Source: Pilimelia anulata (GTDB taxonomy: Bacteria; Actinomycetota; Actinomycetes; Mycobacteriales; Micromonosporaceae). From it: a stretch of DNA of 64,000 bases. The position numbers and the translations under genes were made by a program. The notes under the pieces are model-generated. The model was not told the DNA's origin, made no database searches, and worked only from the letters and a program-made list of their open reading frames with translations. The stretch lies in the NCBI RefSeq assembly GCF_014647895.1, contig NZ_BMQB01000005.1:186001-250000 (forward strand), written 5' to 3'. Below, one piece after another: positions 8,206 through 18,818 of this stretch (position 1 is the first letter of the stretch; each line of letters starts with the position of its first letter).

Positions 8206-9480
8206 AGTGCGTCAGTGAGCGTCGTGGTGGGGTCCGACCGGGGTCGCGGACGGGACATCGACGAGATCCTCCGGCGGGGGGCCGACGGCGGGCGGATCAC
8301 GCCCGACGAGGCCCTGCGGCTCTATACCGACGCGCCCCTGCACCCGCTCGGCGAGGCGGCCGACGCGGTGCGCCGGCGGCGGTACCCGGACGGGGTCGTC
8401 ACGTACCTGATCGACCGCAACATCAACTACACGAACGTCTGCGTTACCGCCTGCAAGTTCTGCGCGTTCTACCGGGCGCCGAAGCACCGCGAGGGCTGGT
8501 CGCACCCGACCGAGGAGATCCTGCGCCGGTGCGGCGAGGCGGTCGAGCTGGGCGCCACCCAGGTGATGCTGCAGGGCGGCCACCACCCGGAGTACGGGGT
8601 CGAGTACTACGAGGCGCTGTTCGGGGCGGTCAAGGCCGCGTACCCCCAGCTCGCCATCCACTCGATCGGCCCGAGCGAGATCCTGCACATGGCCAGGGTG
8701 TCCGGCGTGTCCATCGAGGAGGCGGTCGTCCGGATCAAGGCCGCCGGCCTGGACTCGATCGCCGGCGCCGGCGCCGAGATGCTGCCGGACCGGCCGCGGC
8801 GGGCGATCGCCCCGCTGAAGGAGTCCGGCGCCCGCTGGCTCGAGGTCATGGAGGTCGCGCACGGGCACGGCCTCGAGTCCACGGCCACGATGATGATGGG
8901 CACCGGCGAGACCAACGCCGAGCGGATCGAGCACCTGCGGATGATCCGGGACGTGCAGGACCGCACCGGCGGCTTCCGCGCCTTCATCCCGTGGACGTAC
9001 CAGGCGGAGAACAACCACCTCAAGGGCCGCACCCAGGCGACCCGGCTGGAGTACCTGCGGCTGATCGCCGTCGCCCGGCTGTTCTTCCACAACGTCGCCC
9101 ACCTGCAGGCGTCCTGGCTGACCACCGGCAAGGACGTCGGCCAGCTCGCCCTGCACATGGGCGTCGACGACCTCGGCTCGATCATGCTGGAGGAGAACGT
9201 GATCTCCTCCGCCGGCGCCCGGCACCGGTCGAACCTGCGGGAGCTGATCTGGATGATCCGCTCCGCCGACCGGATCCCGGCCCAGCGGGACACCCTGTAC
9301 CGGCGGCTCGCCGTGCACCGCACGCCCGCCGACGACCCGGACGACGCCCGGATCGTCTCGCACTTCTCCTCCATCGCCCTGCCCGGCGGCGGCCGCGGCG
9401 AGCCGGCCGCGGGCCCGCCCGCCGCCGCGCCCGCCGGGGCGCGGACGCTGCCGCTGGTGGAGGCTGCCCCGTCCGAGTGA
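8203..9480 (+). CDS. mqnC: Cyclic dehypoxanthinyl futalosine synthase MqnC (radical SAM)
   Basis: Radical-SAM enzyme of the futalosine route to menaquinone; it cyclises dehypoxanthine futalosine. It has 425 residues. The CxxxCxxC cluster ligands are Cys80, Cys84 and Cys87 within [10 protein letters not shown] and CKFCAFYR, the hallmark of MqnC/MqnE-type proteins. The later motifs MLQGGHHPE and [15 protein letters not shown] fit MqnC rather than MqnE. The C-terminus carries about 40 extra Ala/Pro/Gly-rich residues. GTG at 8203 follows a TAGGCT -10 box by 7 nt. Position close to menG, menJ and nuo suggests that respiratory quinone genes are clustered here. It indicates that the organism makes menaquinone by the futalosine pathway, at least in part. 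Confidence 0.93.
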   Translation: MSASVSVVVGSDRGRGRDIDEILRRGADGGRITPDEALRLYTDAPLHPLGEAADAVRRRRYPDGVVTYLIDRNINYTNVCVTACKFCAFYRAPKHREGWSHPTEEILRRCGEAVELGATQVMLQGGHHPEYGVEYYEALFGAVKAAYPQLAIHSIGPSEILHMARVSGVSIEEAVVRIKAAGLDSIAGAGAEMLPDRPRRAIAPLKESGARWLEVMEVAHGHGLESTATMMMGTGETNAERIEHLRMIRDVQDRTGGFRAFIPWTYQAENNHLKGRTQATRLEYLRLIAVARLFFHNVAHLQASWLTTGKDVGQLALHMGVDDLGSIMLEENVISSAGARHRSNLRELIWMIRSADRIPAQRDTLYRRLAVHRTPADDPDDARIVSHFSSIALPGGGRGEPAAGPPAAAPAGARTLPLVEAAPSE

Positions 9481-9641
9481 CGCGCCGTCCGTCCACGGGC
9501 GACAACGCGCTGGTAGACCGGGTCCGGATCGGACATTCCATATCGCTTGGTGCGCGAACGGGCGCTTTGCCTCGTTACGCCCTATGACGCACTGCTGCCG
9601 CTGCCGCGGCGCGCGTCGTAGGGCGAGCAACCGGGAGTGTC

Positions 9642-10760
9642 ATGAAACCGTCCACCCGCACGGCGCGATTCGTCGCCGCGGCGCTGACCGCCACCGCGGC
9701 GCTGACCGTCGGCGCCGGCGCGCCGGCCGCCGCGGCGAACCCCGCCGACCTGGCGATCACGGTCGCCGGCACCACCCTGGCCGCGGGCGTGGCCAGCAAG
9801 GTCGCCGACGTCACGGTCCTCAACCGCGGCCGCCGGACGGCGACCGGGGTCACCGTCGCCTTCGACCTCGGCCGGCTGGACCAGCACAAGGTCGCGGTCA
9901 GCGTGCCGGACCCGCGGGCGTGCCGCACGCAGGGCCCGTACCTGTACTGCCGGGTCGACGACGTGCGCCCCGGCGGCGCGCTCGACCTCGCCGTCACGCT
10001 GCGCCACCTGACCGGCAGCGGCACCGCCGGGCGGCTGCGCGTCGGCGTCGTGCACGACGGCGTGGACGGCCGGCGGCGCAACAACGTGGCCAGCACGCCG
10101 GTGCGGGTGGGCGGCTACGGCGCCGACCTGTACGCGTACGCCCCCGACGCGCCGTACGACCGCAGGCGCGGCAGCACCGGCGCCGTCCGGCCGGGCCGGC
10201 AGGCCGAGCTGCACTACGTCGTCGGCAACGCCGGCAGCGCGCCGGCGACCGGCTTCATCGTCCGGATCGTGCTGCCCCGCGGCGCCACCTTCGCCAAGCT
10301 GTACAAGGCGTGCACCTACGACGGGAGCCGCCGGTCGGCCTTCTGCGTGTACCCCGACCTGGCCCTGGCGCCCGAGGGGCGGCGCGGCAAGGCCCCGTCC
10401 CGGCTGCGCTTCCGGGACGCCGTGGCAGTCTCGGGCAAGCTGTCCGCGCCGCGCTGGCTGGTCGGCGGCCGGGTCTCGGTGACGCCGCTCGGCGCGCCGG
10501 CCGCGGCGACCGACGACGCGGCGGTGCGCTCGCTGCGCCGGCTGCCCGACACCGACCGCACCGACAACGTGGACGAGATGGTCATCCAGGTCGGCTCGGC
10601 GCCGGCCGGCGGGACCGGCGGCGGGCTGGTCCGCGAGCTGCCGCTGACCGGCCGGGACGACGCGCCGCCGTTCGCGCTGACCGGGCTGGGGCTGCTGCTG
10701 ATCGGGCTGGGCCTGCTGCTGTCGATCCGCCCGCGGCCGCGGCACCGCCGGCCGCTCTGA
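9642..10760 (+). CDS. Secreted LPxTG-type cell-surface protein (function unknown)
   Basis: A 372-residue exported protein. An N-terminal signal peptide runs from the Lys/Arg start through an Ala-rich core to about residue 31 (GAPAAAANP). Two extracellular segments with alternating beta-type hydrophobicity look like CARDB/DUF11-style adhesion modules ([14 protein letters not shown] near 50, and [15 protein letters not shown] near 195). The C-terminus has LPLTG at 333-337, a hydrophobic helix (about 344-362) and a basic tail RPRPRHRR, the complete sortase sorting signal. A GGGAG ribosome-binding site sits 6 nt before the ATG. No sortase is encoded in this window. Its placement between mqnC and menG is probably incidental. 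The ligand or role is unknown. Confidence 0.75.
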   Translation: MKPSTRTARFVAAALTATAALTVGAGAPAAAANPADLAITVAGTTLAAGVASKVADVTVLNRGRRTATGVTVAFDLGRLDQHKVAVSVPDPRACRTQGPYLYCRVDDVRPGGALDLAVTLRHLTGSGTAGRLRVGVVHDGVDGRRRNNVASTPVRVGGYGADLYAYAPDAPYDRRRGSTGAVRPGRQAELHYVVGNAGSAPATGFIVRIVLPRGATFAKLYKACTYDGSRRSAFCVYPDLALAPEGRRGKAPSRLRFRDAVAVSGKLSAPRWLVGGRVSVTPLGAPAAATDDAAVRSLRRLPDTDRTDNVDEMVIQVGSAPAGGTGGGLVRELPLTGRDDAPPFALTGLGLLLIGLGLLLSIRPRPRHRRPL

Positions 10761-10786
10761 CCGGCTGCCGTGCGAGAGTACGGGGC

Positions 10787-11503
10787 ATGAGCCGGGCCCG
10801 ACTGGACAAGCAGCCGCACGAGGTCGCCGCGATGTTCGACGGCGTGGCCGAGCGGTACGACCGGACCAACACCCTGCTCTCGTTCGGCCGGGACGCCGGC
10901 TGGCGCCGGGCCACCCGGGCCGCGCTCGGCCTCGCGCCCGGCGACCTGGTGCTGGACGTCGGCGCCGGCACCGGCGTCTCCACCGCGGAGCTGGCCGCCG
11001 CGGGCGCGCACGCCGTCGGCGCCGACCTGTCGCTGGGCATGCTGCGGGTCGGCAAGCGGACCCGGCCGGCGCTGCCGCTGCTGGCCAGCGACGCGCTGCG
11101 GCTGCCGTTCGCGGACGCCACGTTCGACGCGGTGACGATCTCGTTCGCCCTGCGCAACGTCGTGGACACCGACGCCGCGCTGGCCGAGCTGCTGCGGGTC
11201 ACCCGGCCCGGCGGCCGGCTGGTGGTGTGCGAGTTCAGCCACCCGGTGTGGGGGCCGTGGCGCACGGCCTACCTGTCGTACCTCATGCGCGCGCTGCCGG
11301 CGGCGGCCCGCCGGGTGGCCAGCAACCCGGACGCGTACGTGTACCTGGCCGAGTCGATCCGCGCCTGGCCGGACCAGCGCGCGCTGGCCGCCCGGATCGC
11401 GGCGGCCGGCTGGGGCGCGGTCGGCTGGCGCAACCTCACCGGCGGCATCGCCGCCCTGCACCGCGCCACCCGCCCCCAGCGCCCACCCGCCACCCGCCGC
11501 TGA
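10787..11503 (+). CDS. menG: Demethylmenaquinone methyltransferase MenG (UbiE family)
   Basis: Final methylation step of menaquinone synthesis, SAM-dependent. The 238-residue protein has [22 protein letters not shown] near its start, the standard UbiE/MenG N-terminus, then the SAM-binding motif VLDVGAGTG (residues 55-63). Later elements are [18 protein letters not shown] and [17 protein letters not shown], both characteristic of the family. The ATG at 10787 is preceded by GAGAGT at a 7-nt distance, close to the leaderless layout, and by only a weak ribosome-binding site. It lies upstream of menJ and nuo and downstream of mqnC, forming a quinone-maturation cluster. Confidence 0.93.
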   Translation: MSRARLDKQPHEVAAMFDGVAERYDRTNTLLSFGRDAGWRRATRAALGLAPGDLVLDVGAGTGVSTAELAAAGAHAVGADLSLGMLRVGKRTRPALPLLASDALRLPFADATFDAVTISFALRNVVDTDAALAELLRVTRPGGRLVVCEFSHPVWGPWRTAYLSYLMRALPAAARRVASNPDAYVYLAESIRAWPDQRALAARIAAAGWGAVGWRNLTGGIAALHRATRPQRPPATRR

Positions 11504-11815
11504 CGCCCGCCCCGCTGACGCCGCTCCGTCCCGCTGCCGCTCTGCCCCGCCGGCGTCGTCCGTCCCGCGGCGGCGTTCGGCCCGCCGGCACCCGCCCGCC
11601 GTGGATGCCGCTGCCGTGTCAGCCGGCCGAAATTTCCCGCCCGATTCGCTCGAAAAGAGCCTGATCGGTACGCATCTGCCCGGGGTTCCCGGCTGCTGCC
11701 ACCGGGTATCCATGGACTTGTTACGGGACGGTTGCAGGGAAACCGGTACATAACGGAGTTTCCGGTTCTAGGGTGACGGAGAGCCGGGAAGACCAGGCGC
11801 GAAGGGGGCGACGAC
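11504..11815. other. Intergenic region upstream of the 62-aa gene; candidate promoter
   Basis: No gene is supported here. TAGGGT at 11769-11774 could be the -10 box of the following small gene. Just upstream, GGAAAC near 11739 and GTTTCC near 11759 form 6-bp inverted arms around a 14-nt spacer. GGGAA-N16-GTT in the same place also loosely resembles an ECF-sigma promoter. These are readings by eye only. Confidence 0.3.
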
Positions 11816-12004
11816 ATGACCACCGCTGTGGAGCAAGTGGCGACGCTGGGCGATCAACTCCGACTGCTCTCCGCCGAACGGCCGGAGCTGGCGCAGCAAC
11901 TGCTCGCGGATCTCGTACAGGCCGTGGACGACACCACCGACGGCGCGCTGAGCGACCGGCTGGACGCCGACGCGCTGGCCGGGTTGGGCATTTCGCCGAG
12001 TTAG
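11816..12004 (+). CDS. Small helical protein of unknown function (62 aa)
   Basis: A short open frame with a good ribosome-binding site (GAAGGGGGCGACGAC before ATG) and GC-biased third positions consistent with coding. The product is acidic, rich in Leu/Ala/Asp, and probably helical (LGDQLRLLSAERPELAQQLLADL). I do not recognise a family. Its stop codon TAG is inside the iron-box-like palindrome at 12000-12015, so the gene ends exactly where the menJ-nuo control region begins. It could be a tiny regulator or simply an uncharacterised conserved protein. Confidence 0.6.
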   Translation: MTTAVEQVATLGDQLRLLSAERPELAQQLLADLVQAVDDTTDGALSDRLDADALAGLGISPS

Positions 12005-12015
12005 GTTCACCTAAC
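12000..12015. promoter_or_regulatory. Iron-box-like palindrome (DtxR/IdeR/DmdR type) upstream of menJ-nuo
   Basis: GTTAGGTTCACCTAAC is a perfect inverted repeat with 7-bp arms and a 2-bp centre. Aligned with the 19-bp actinobacterial iron box TTAGGTTAGGCTCACCTAA, the stretch 11996-12014 matches at 14 positions, with the right half (TCACCTAA) exact. Iron control of a complex-I operon rich in Fe-S clusters would make sense, but binding is not shown. It overlaps the stop codon of the 62-aa gene. Confidence 0.4.
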
Positions 12016-12028
12016 ACCTGCATGGTGT
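12014..12028 (+). repeat. Small inverted repeat ACACC-TGCAT-GGTGT
   Basis: Five-base arms flank a TGCAT loop immediately after the iron-box-like palindrome. It could be a short hairpin or part of an operator. Only 33 bp separate it from the Rex-type site. Confidence 0.3.
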
Positions 12029-12061
12029 AGGGGCCGGTTTTAGACTGCCCTCCGAATGTGC

Positions 12062-12079
12062 TTGTGAATACTTTCACGA
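12062..12079. promoter_or_regulatory. Rex operator upstream of menJ-nuoA-N
   Basis: TTGTGAATACTTTCACGA matches the Rex consensus TTGTGA-N6-TCACAA at 11 of 12 defined positions. Rex is the NADH/NAD+-sensing repressor of respiratory genes in actinobacteria. The site is 75 bp before the chosen menJ start and upstream of the whole nuo operon. The rex gene itself is not in the window. Confidence 0.65.
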
Positions 12080-12153
12080 GCCCCGGACAACGGGCCCGGG
12101 CCGGTACCGCCGGCCCCGGGACCGCCCGGAGTAGACGAGGCGGAGGTGCAGTG

Positions 12154-13452
12154 GTGACCCCGACTGTCCCGACACCGCGCTCCGGTGTGGCGTACGACGC
12201 CGACGTGATCGTGGTGGGCGCCGGCCCCGGCGGTTCCGCGGCCGCGTACCACCTGGCCACGCACGGCGCCCGGGTGCTGCTGCTGGAGAAGACGCACTTC
12301 CCGCGCGAGAAGGTCTGCGGCGACGGCCTCACGCCGCGGTCGGTGCAGCAGCTCATCCGGATGGGCGTCGACACGACGGCCGACGGCTGGGTGCCCAACC
12401 GCGGCCTGCGCGTCATCGGCGGCGGGCTGCGGCTGGAGCTGGACTGGCCGGACCTGGCCAGCTTCCCGCCGTACGGCCTGTGCCGGACCAGGATGGACTT
12501 CGACGACATCCTGGCCAAGCGGGCCGTCGGCGCGGGCGCCGACCTGCGCACCGGCGTCACGGTCACCGCCCCGATCCTGGACGGCGCCGACCGCGTGGTC
12601 GGCGTGCTGGCCGAGGGCGAGGGCAAGGAGCCGCTGGAGTACCGCGCGCCGCTGGTCGTCGCCGCCGACGGCGTGTCCGGCCGGCTCGCCCTGGCGCTCG
12701 GCCTGGAGAAGCGGGACGACCGGCCGATCGGCGTGGCCGTCCGGCAGTACATCCGCAGCGCGGCCCGCACCCACGACGACTACCTGGAGTCGTGGCTGGA
12801 GCTGCGCAGCGCCGAGGCCGGCGAGGGCGTGCTGCTGCCCGGCTACGGCTGGCTGTTCGGCCTGGGCGACGGCCGGGTCAACGTCGGCCTGGGCGTGCTG
12901 AACAGCAGCGCGGCGTTCGGCAAGACCAACTACCGGCACATGCTGCGCGACTGGCTCGCCACCACGCCGCCGGAGTGGGGCCTGGCCGATCCGGACAACG
13001 CGGACGGCAAGGTCCTCGGCGCCGCCCTGCCGATGGGCTTCAACCGCACCCCCCACTACACCAGGGGGATGCTGCTCGTCGGCGATTCCGGCGGAATGGT
13101 CAACCCGTTCAACGGCGAGGGCATCGCGTACGCCATGGAGTCGGGCGAGATCGCCGCCGATATCGCGTTCACCGCGCTGGCCCGCCCGGCCGGCCCGGCC
13201 CGGGAGCGCGCACTTCAGGCGTACCCGGCGGAGTTGAAGGTGCGATTCGGCGGGTACTACCGATTGGGCAAGATCTTCGTCGACCTCATCGGCAACCCGG
13301 AGATCATGCGGATCTGCACCCAGCACGGGCTGCCGCATCCGACACTGATGCGGTTCGTACTGAAACTCCTGGCCAACCTGACGGACACGCGCGGCGGGGA
13401 CGCGATGGACCGGATCATCAACGGGCTCACCCGGCTCACGCCGGCGGTCTGA
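12154..13452 (+). CDS. menJ: Menaquinone reductase MenJ (geranylgeranyl reductase family)
   Basis: FAD-dependent reductase that saturates an isoprene unit of the menaquinone side chain. It has 432 residues. The dinucleotide-binding motif GAGPGG is at residues 22-27, [17 protein letters not shown] follows near 50, and [15 protein letters not shown] lies near 310-324, all standard for geranylgeranyl reductases. GTG at 12154 was preferred to GTG at 12151 because GGAGG lies 7 nt upstream; both are in frame. The clustering of menG, this gene and a polyprenyl synthase parallels menG-menJ-grcC1 in Mycobacterium, which is why MenJ is favoured over an archaeal-type lipid reductase. It is followed by nuoA after 14 nt, presumably in one transcript. 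Confidence 0.87.
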   Translation: MTPTVPTPRSGVAYDADVIVVGAGPGGSAAAYHLATHGARVLLLEKTHFPREKVCGDGLTPRSVQQLIRMGVDTTADGWVPNRGLRVIGGGLRLELDWPDLASFPPYGLCRTRMDFDDILAKRAVGAGADLRTGVTVTAPILDGADRVVGVLAEGEGKEPLEYRAPLVVAADGVSGRLALALGLEKRDDRPIGVAVRQYIRSAARTHDDYLESWLELRSAEAGEGVLLPGYGWLFGLGDGRVNVGLGVLNSSAAFGKTNYRHMLRDWLATTPPEWGLADPDNADGKVLGAALPMGFNRTPHYTRGMLLVGDSGGMVNPFNGEGIAYAMESGEIAADIAFTALARPAGPARERALQAYPAELKVRFGGYYRLGKIFVDLIGNPEIMRICTQHGLPHPTLMRFVLKLLANLTDTRGGDAMDRIINGLTRLTPAV

Positions 13453-13466
13453 GGCGGAAGGACGAT

Positions 13467-13832
13467 ATGTCGCTCTCGGCGTACGTACCGATTCTGGGGC
13501 TGTTCGCCCTCGCGGCGGGCTTCGCGCTGTTCTCCCTCGGTACCTCGCTCGTCGTCGGCCCGAAGCGGTACAACCGGGCGAAGCTCGAGGCGTACGAGTG
13601 CGGGATCGAGCCGTCCCCCGAGCCGGTCGGCGGCGGCCGGTTCCCGATCAAGTTCTACCTGACCGCGATGCTCTTCATCGTCTTCGACATCGAGATCATC
13701 TTCCTCTATCCGTGGGCCGTCTCGTTCAACGCGCTGGGCCTGTTCGGGTTCGTGGAGATGGTTCTCTTCATCGCGACCGTGTTCGTGGCCTACGCGTACG
13801 TGTGGCGCCGCGGCGGTCTGGACTGGGACTGA
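13467..13832 (+). CDS. nuoA: NADH-quinone oxidoreductase subunit A
   Basis: Membrane subunit of complex I, 121 residues, three predicted transmembrane helices (about 7-30, 65-87 and 93-112). The conserved loop YECGIEP lies at about 43-49 and the second helix contains the acidic [12 protein letters not shown] signature. GGAAGGA is a strong ribosome-binding site before the ATG. It is the first nuo gene, 14 nt after menJ. Confidence 0.96.
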   Translation: MSLSAYVPILGLFALAAGFALFSLGTSLVVGPKRYNRAKLEAYECGIEPSPEPVGGGRFPIKFYLTAMLFIVFDIEIIFLYPWAVSFNALGLFGFVEMVLFIATVFVAYAYVWRRGGLDWD

Positions 13833-13835
13833 CAC

Positions 13836-14549
13836 ATGGGCCTCGAGGAGAAACTGCCGAGCGGCATCCTGCTGACGAGCGTCGAGCGGGTGATCAACTA
13901 CGCGCGCAAGTCGTCCACCTGGGGCGCGACCTTCGGGCTGGCCTGCTGCGCGATCGAGATGATGGCCGCCGGCGCCCCCCACTACGACCTCGGGCGGTGG
14001 GGCATGGAGGTCTTCCGGGCCTCGCCCCGGCAGGCCGACCTGATGATCGTCGCCGGCCGGGTGAGCCAGAAGATGGCCCCCGTGCTCCGGCAGATCTACG
14101 ACCAGATGACCGCGCCGAAGTGGGTGCTGTCGATGGGCGTGTGCGCCTCGTCGGGCGGCATGTTCAACAACTACGCGATCGTCCAGGGCGTCGACCACGT
14201 GGTGCCGGTGGACATGTACCTGCCCGGCTGCCCGCCGCGGCCGGAGATGCTCATCGACGCGATCCTCAAGCTGCGGGAGAAGATCCTGTACGAGCCGATG
14301 GGCGCCAACGGCCGCAAGATGGCCGCCAAGCGCGAGGCCGAGGGCCGGGTGCCGGTCGTCCGGCCGGGCACGATGCCGTCGTCGTACCGCAGCGACAAGG
14401 GCCGCGCCCGGGAGTGGGAGGCCGCCGTCCGCGAGGGGCGCGAGGAGCAGCTCCGCATTCTCAAGTGGATGGAGCAGGAGCGGCACCTGACCGACGCCGG
14501 CCGGTGGACCGACGCCACGGCCGCGCCGGCGGGGGAGGGGCAGCGGTGA
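13836..14549 (+). CDS. nuoB: NADH-quinone oxidoreductase subunit B
   Basis: Peripheral-arm subunit carrying the terminal Fe-S cluster N2. Cluster ligands are Cys37 and Cys38 (LACCAIEMM), Cys103 (MGVCASSGG) and Cys132 (PGCPPRPE). The protein has 237 residues; the core ends near 150 and a charged, Arg/Glu-rich tail of about 85 residues follows, longer than in many bacteria. The start is 3 nt after the nuoA stop. Its stop overlaps the nuoC GTG (GTGA). Confidence 0.96.
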   Translation: MGLEEKLPSGILLTSVERVINYARKSSTWGATFGLACCAIEMMAAGAPHYDLGRWGMEVFRASPRQADLMIVAGRVSQKMAPVLRQIYDQMTAPKWVLSMGVCASSGGMFNNYAIVQGVDHVVPVDMYLPGCPPRPEMLIDAILKLREKILYEPMGANGRKMAAKREAEGRVPVVRPGTMPSSYRSDKGRAREWEAAVREGREEQLRILKWMEQERHLTDAGRWTDATAAPAGEGQR

Positions 14550-15301
14550 GCGAGAACCGGACCACGGCCGACGGCGGCGGCGTCCCCGTCTGGGCCCCGC
14601 CGGCCGGCGCCACCGCCGGCGCCCCGGCCGAGCACCCGCCGGCGGTGCCCGCCGGGCGCGGCATGTTCGGCGTGCAGGGCAGCGGCGACACCTCCGGCTT
14701 CGGCGGGCTGCAACCGCGCCGGGTCGGCCCGGTGCCGACGGCCCGCCCGTACGGCGGCCCGCCGGAGGCGCCCGGCCAGTTCGACGAGGTGTACGACAGC
14801 CTCGCCGAGGCGTTCCCCGGCCTGGACGACGCCGTCGAGTCGGTCGTCGTCGACCGGGGGGAGCTGACCCTGCACATCCGGGCCGACCGGATCGCCGAGG
14901 TCTGCCGGACCCTGCGCGACGACGAGGGGCTGCGGTTCGAGCTGTGCAACTCGGTGTCCGGGGTGGACTACCTCGGCGCCGACGAGCGGCGGTACCACGT
15001 GGCGTACCACCTGACCTCGATGACGTACCGGCGCCGCCTCCGGCTGGAGGTCGCCGTCGGCGACGACGACCCGCGGGTGCCCAGCGTCACCGGCGTCTAC
15101 CCGACGGCCGACTGGCAGGAGCGGGAGGCGTACGACATGTTCGGCGTGGTCTTCGAGGGCCACCCGCACCTGACCCGCATCCTCATGCCGGACGACTGGG
15201 AGGGCCACCCCCAGCGCAAGGACTACCCCCTCGGCGGCGTCCCGGTCGAGTACAAGGGCGCCGAGATCCCGCCGCCGGACCACCGGAGGTCCTACCAGTG
15301 A
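14546..15301 (+). CDS. nuoC: NADH-quinone oxidoreductase subunit C
   Basis: 30-kDa subunit of the peripheral arm. GTG at 14546 overlaps the nuoB stop by 3 bases and follows GGGGGAGGGGCAGCG, a good ribosome-binding site. The first 75 or so residues are Pro/Gly/Ala-rich, with [20 protein letters not shown] typical of actinobacterial NuoC. The conserved core runs from about residue 80 and contains [30 protein letters not shown] and RKDYPLGG. It is separate from NuoD, unlike the fused NuoCD of enterobacteria. Confidence 0.95.
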   Translation: MSENRTTADGGGVPVWAPPAGATAGAPAEHPPAVPAGRGMFGVQGSGDTSGFGGLQPRRVGPVPTARPYGGPPEAPGQFDEVYDSLAEAFPGLDDAVESVVVDRGELTLHIRADRIAEVCRTLRDDEGLRFELCNSVSGVDYLGADERRYHVAYHLTSMTYRRRLRLEVAVGDDDPRVPSVTGVYPTADWQEREAYDMFGVVFEGHPHLTRILMPDDWEGHPQRKDYPLGGVPVEYKGAEIPPPDHRRSYQ

Positions 15302-16614
15302 GCTACGCGACCGAACGCGAGACGACGGAAGGCAAGGTCTTCACCGTCACCGGTGGGGACTGGGACCAGATCGTCAAGGGCATCGACCCGCTGCACGACG
15401 AGAAGATCATCGTCAACATGGGACCGCAGCACCCGTCCACGCACGGCGTGCTCCGGCTCGTCTGCGAGCTGGAGGGCGAGACCGTCACCGAGGTCCGCCC
15501 GATCGTCGGCTACCTGCACACCGGGATCGAGAAGAACCTGGAGTTCCGCAACTGGACCCAGGGCACCACCTTCGTGACCCGGATGGACTACCTGGCGCCG
15601 ATCTTCAACGAGACCGCGTACTGCCTGGCGGTCGAGAAGCTGCTCGGGATCACCGACGAGATCCCGGAGCGGGCCACCACCATCCGCGTGCTGATGATGG
15701 AGCTGAACCGGATCGCCAGCCACCTGGTCTGGCTCGGCACGACCGGCATGGAGCTGGGCGCGATCTCGGTGATGCTGTACTGCTTCCGCGAGCGGGAGCT
15801 GGTGCTGGAGATCTTCGAGATGGTCACCGGCCTGCGGATGAACATGGCGTACGTCCGCCCCGGCGGCGTGGCCCAGGACGTCCCCGAGCCGGCCATCGCC
15901 AAGATCCGCGACTTCCTCACCATCCTGCCGAAGCGGATGAAGGAGTACGAGGACCTGCTCTCCGGCCAGCCGATCTGGACCGAGCGGACCAAGGGCGTCG
16001 CCGTGCTGGACGTGCCCGGCTGCCTGGCCCTCGGTGTGACCGGCCCGGTGCTGCGCTCGGCCGGCCTGCCGTGGGACCTGCGCAAGACCGCCCCGTACTG
16101 CGGCTACGAGACGTACGACTTCGACGTCCCGGTCGAGGAGACCGCCGACGTGTGGGGCCGGTACCTGGTCCGGATGGCCGAGATGCGCGAGTCGATGAAG
16201 CTCGTCGAGCAGTGCCTGGACCGGCTCAAGCCCGGCCCGGTGATGGTCGCCGACAAGAAGATCGCCTGGCCGGCGCAGCTCGCCATGGGCGCGGACGGGA
16301 TGGGCAACTCCCTCGCCCACGTCGCCAAGATCATGGGCGAGTCGATGGAGTCGCTGATCCACCACTTCAAGCTCGTCACCGAGGGCTTCCGGGTCCCGCC
16401 GGGCCAGGTGTACCAGGCGATCGAGCACCCGCGCGGCGAGCTGGGCGTGCACGCGGTCTCCGACGGCGGCACCCGCCCGTACCGGGTGCACTACCGGGAG
16501 CCGAGCTTCATCAACCTCCAGGCGATCCCGGCGCTCTCCGAGGGCGGCCTGATCGCCGACGTGATCGCCGGCGGCGCCTCGCTGGACCCGGTGATGGGTG
16601 GGTGTGACCGATGA
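15298..16614 (+). CDS. nuoD: NADH-quinone oxidoreductase subunit D
   Basis: 49-kDa subunit, 438 residues, forming the quinone pocket with NuoB. The GTG at 15298 overlaps the nuoC stop (GTGA), with CGGAGG 9 nt upstream. Diagnostic segments are [15 protein letters not shown] near residues 40-54, [10 protein letters not shown] near 70, and DPVMGGCDR at the C-terminus. The quinone-interacting His in the HPSTHG loop is present. The stop overlaps the nuoE ATG. Confidence 0.96.
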   Translation: MSYATERETTEGKVFTVTGGDWDQIVKGIDPLHDEKIIVNMGPQHPSTHGVLRLVCELEGETVTEVRPIVGYLHTGIEKNLEFRNWTQGTTFVTRMDYLAPIFNETAYCLAVEKLLGITDEIPERATTIRVLMMELNRIASHLVWLGTTGMELGAISVMLYCFRERELVLEIFEMVTGLRMNMAYVRPGGVAQDVPEPAIAKIRDFLTILPKRMKEYEDLLSGQPIWTERTKGVAVLDVPGCLALGVTGPVLRSAGLPWDLRKTAPYCGYETYDFDVPVEETADVWGRYLVRMAEMRESMKLVEQCLDRLKPGPVMVADKKIAWPAQLAMGADGMGNSLAHVAKIMGESMESLIHHFKLVTEGFRVPPGQVYQAIEHPRGELGVHAVSDGGTRPYRVHYREPSFINLQAIPALSEGGLIADVIAGGASLDPVMGGCDR

Positions 16615-17504
16615 CGACTGTTTCCGCGACCTCCCGGCAGGTGGTCGGCGTCTCGATCGACGGCGCGCCGCCGAAGCTGGACCGCCTCTCGCCGGCCGCC
16701 GCGGCGCTGCGGGCCGAGCTGGGCGCGCGGACCGACGCGATCCTGGCCCGGTACCCCGACGGCCCGCGCTCGGCGCTGCTGCCGCTGCTGCACCTGGTGC
16801 AGTCGGTGGACGGGCAGGTCACCCCGGCCGGCGTCGAGTACTGCGCCGCCGTCCTCGGCATCCAGAAGGCCCAGGTCGCCGCGGTGGCCACCTTCTACAC
16901 GATGTACAAGCGCAAGCCCACCGGCGAGTACCTGGTCAGCGTCTGCACCAACACGATGTGCAACGTGCTGGGCGGCCAGGAGGTGTACGACACCCTCAGC
17001 GAGCTGCTCGGCGTCGGCCACGACGAGACCTCGGCCGACGGCCGGATCACGCTGGAGCACGCCGAGTGCCTCGCCGCGTGCGACTACGGCCCGGTGCTGA
17101 CCGTGAACTACGACTTCCACGACGAGGTCACCCCCGACCGCGCGGTGGAGATCGTCAACGAGCTGCGCGCCGCCGGCGCGCCGGCCCCCTCGCGCGGCGC
17201 CCGCCCGTGCTCGCTGCGGGAGATGGCGGTGCAGCTCGCCGGCTTCCCGGACGAGCGCGAGGGCGCGGTCGCCGGCGCCGGCGCCGGCCCGGCCACGCTG
17301 CGCGGGAACCTGCTGGCCGACCGGTACGGGATCGCCGTACCGGACTTCGACCCGCACACGCCCATCCGGACCGGCGACGGCAACGCCGCGGCGACCGCCG
17401 CCGGGCTGGCCGCCAACAAGCCGGCCAGCGACGCCAAGCCCGCCGGCGACGCCCCCGCGCCGCAGCGCGAGCACCTCGAGGACGCCAAGGAGGCGCGCAA
17501 ATGA
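16611..17504 (+). CDS. nuoE: NADH-quinone oxidoreductase subunit E
   Basis: 24-kDa subunit with a thioredoxin-like fold and a [2Fe-2S] cluster. Ligands are Cys112 and Cys117 (VCTNTMCNV) and Cys153 and Cys157 ([10 protein letters not shown]). The protein is 297 residues, with about 100 residues of Ala/Gly/Asp-rich tail beyond the conserved domain, which is unusually long. The ATG overlaps the nuoD stop (ATGA), and the stop overlaps the nuoF ATG (ATGA). Confidence 0.95.
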   Translation: MTTVSATSRQVVGVSIDGAPPKLDRLSPAAAALRAELGARTDAILARYPDGPRSALLPLLHLVQSVDGQVTPAGVEYCAAVLGIQKAQVAAVATFYTMYKRKPTGEYLVSVCTNTMCNVLGGQEVYDTLSELLGVGHDETSADGRITLEHAECLAACDYGPVLTVNYDFHDEVTPDRAVEIVNELRAAGAPAPSRGARPCSLREMAVQLAGFPDEREGAVAGAGAGPATLRGNLLADRYGIAVPDFDPHTPIRTGDGNAAATAAGLAANKPASDAKPAGDAPAPQREHLEDAKEARK

Positions 17505-18817
17505 GTGAGCCGAGGCGCGAGGTCGTCGAGAAGCTCACCCCCGTCCTGACGAAGCGGTGGCTGTCGCCGGACGCCTGGCAGCTCGACGTGTACGAGCGGC
17601 TGGACGGGTACCTGGCGCTGAAGAAGGCGCTGGCGGTCCAGCCGGACGACCTGATCCAGCTCGTCAAGGACTCCGGCCTGCGCGGCCGCGGCGGGGCCGG
17701 CTTCCCGACCGGCCTGAAGTGGGGCTTCATCCCGCAGAACGACGGCAAGCCGCACTACCTGGTGGTGAACGCCGACGAGGGCGAGCCGGGCACCTGCAAG
17801 GACCTGCCGCTGATGACGTGCGACCCGCACTCGCTGATCGAGGGCGTGATCATCGCCTCGTACGCGATCCGGGCCAACCGCGCGTACATCTACATCCGCG
17901 GCGAGGCCGTGCACGCCGCCCGCCGGCTGCGCCGGGCCGTCGACGACGCGTACCGGGCCGGCTACCTGGGCCGGAACATCCTCGGCACCGGGTTCGACCT
18001 GGACCTGGCGATCCACTCCGGGGCGGGCGCGTACATCTGCGGCGAGGAGACGGCGCTGCTGGACTCGCTGGAGGGCCGGCGCGGCCAGCCGCGGCTGCGC
18101 CCGCCGTTCCCGGCCACGCACGGCCTGTACTCCTGCCCGACCGTGGTCAACAACGTCGGCACGATCGCCAGCGTGCCGTACATCGTGCTGGGCGGCGCGG
18201 CCTGGTGGAAGTCGATGGGCACGGAGAAGTCGTCCGGCCCGATGATCTACTCGCTGTCCGGCCGGATCGCCGAGCCGGGCCAGTACGAGTGCGGGCTGGG
18301 CATCACGCTCAACGAGCTGATCGAGCTGGCCGGCGGCATGAAGCCGGGGCACGAGCTGCGGTTCTGGACGCCGGGCGGGTCGTCCACCCCGCTGCTCACC
18401 GCCGAGCACGCGGACGTGCCGCTGGACTTCGAGTCGGTGGCCGCCGCCGGGTCCATCCTGGGCACCACGGCGACGCAGATCTTCTCCGACCAGGACTGTC
18501 CGGTGTACTGCACGTACCGGTGGATCGAGTTCTACCACCACGAGTCGTGCGGCAAGTGCACCCCGTGCCGCGAGGGCAACTTCTGGATGACCCGGATCTT
18601 CCGGCGGATCCTGTCCGGCCAGGGTGCGTACGAGGACCTGGACACCCTGCTGGACGCCTGCGACAACATCCTCGGCCGCTCCTTCTGCGGCCTCGGCGAC
18701 GGCGCGACCAGCCCGGTCACGTCCTCGCTCAAGTTCTTCAAGCAGGACTACCTGGACTACATCGAGGGCCGCACGGCCCCGCGGCTGAGCGCTAAGGTCC
18801 TGGCGGGAGCGCACTGA
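17501..18817 (+). CDS. nuoF: NADH-quinone oxidoreductase subunit F
   Basis: 51-kDa NADH-oxidising subunit with FMN and one [4Fe-4S] cluster. The NADH/FMN site [13 protein letters not shown] is at residues 59-71, NADEGEPGT follows near 90, and ICGEETALL near 178. Cluster ligands Cys350, Cys353 and Cys356 are in [12 protein letters not shown], and the fourth is Cys396 (SFCGLGDGA). The protein has 438 residues, normal for the family. The ATG overlaps the nuoE stop. Confidence 0.96.
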   Translation: MSEPRREVVEKLTPVLTKRWLSPDAWQLDVYERLDGYLALKKALAVQPDDLIQLVKDSGLRGRGGAGFPTGLKWGFIPQNDGKPHYLVVNADEGEPGTCKDLPLMTCDPHSLIEGVIIASYAIRANRAYIYIRGEAVHAARRLRRAVDDAYRAGYLGRNILGTGFDLDLAIHSGAGAYICGEETALLDSLEGRRGQPRLRPPFPATHGLYSCPTVVNNVGTIASVPYIVLGGAAWWKSMGTEKSSGPMIYSLSGRIAEPGQYECGLGITLNELIELAGGMKPGHELRFWTPGGSSTPLLTAEHADVPLDFESVAAAGSILGTTATQIFSDQDCPVYCTYRWIEFYHHESCGKCTPCREGNFWMTRIFRRILSGQGAYEDLDTLLDACDNILGRSFCGLGDGATSPVTSSLKFFKQDYLDYIEGRTAPRLSAKVLAGAH

Positions 18818-18818
18818 C

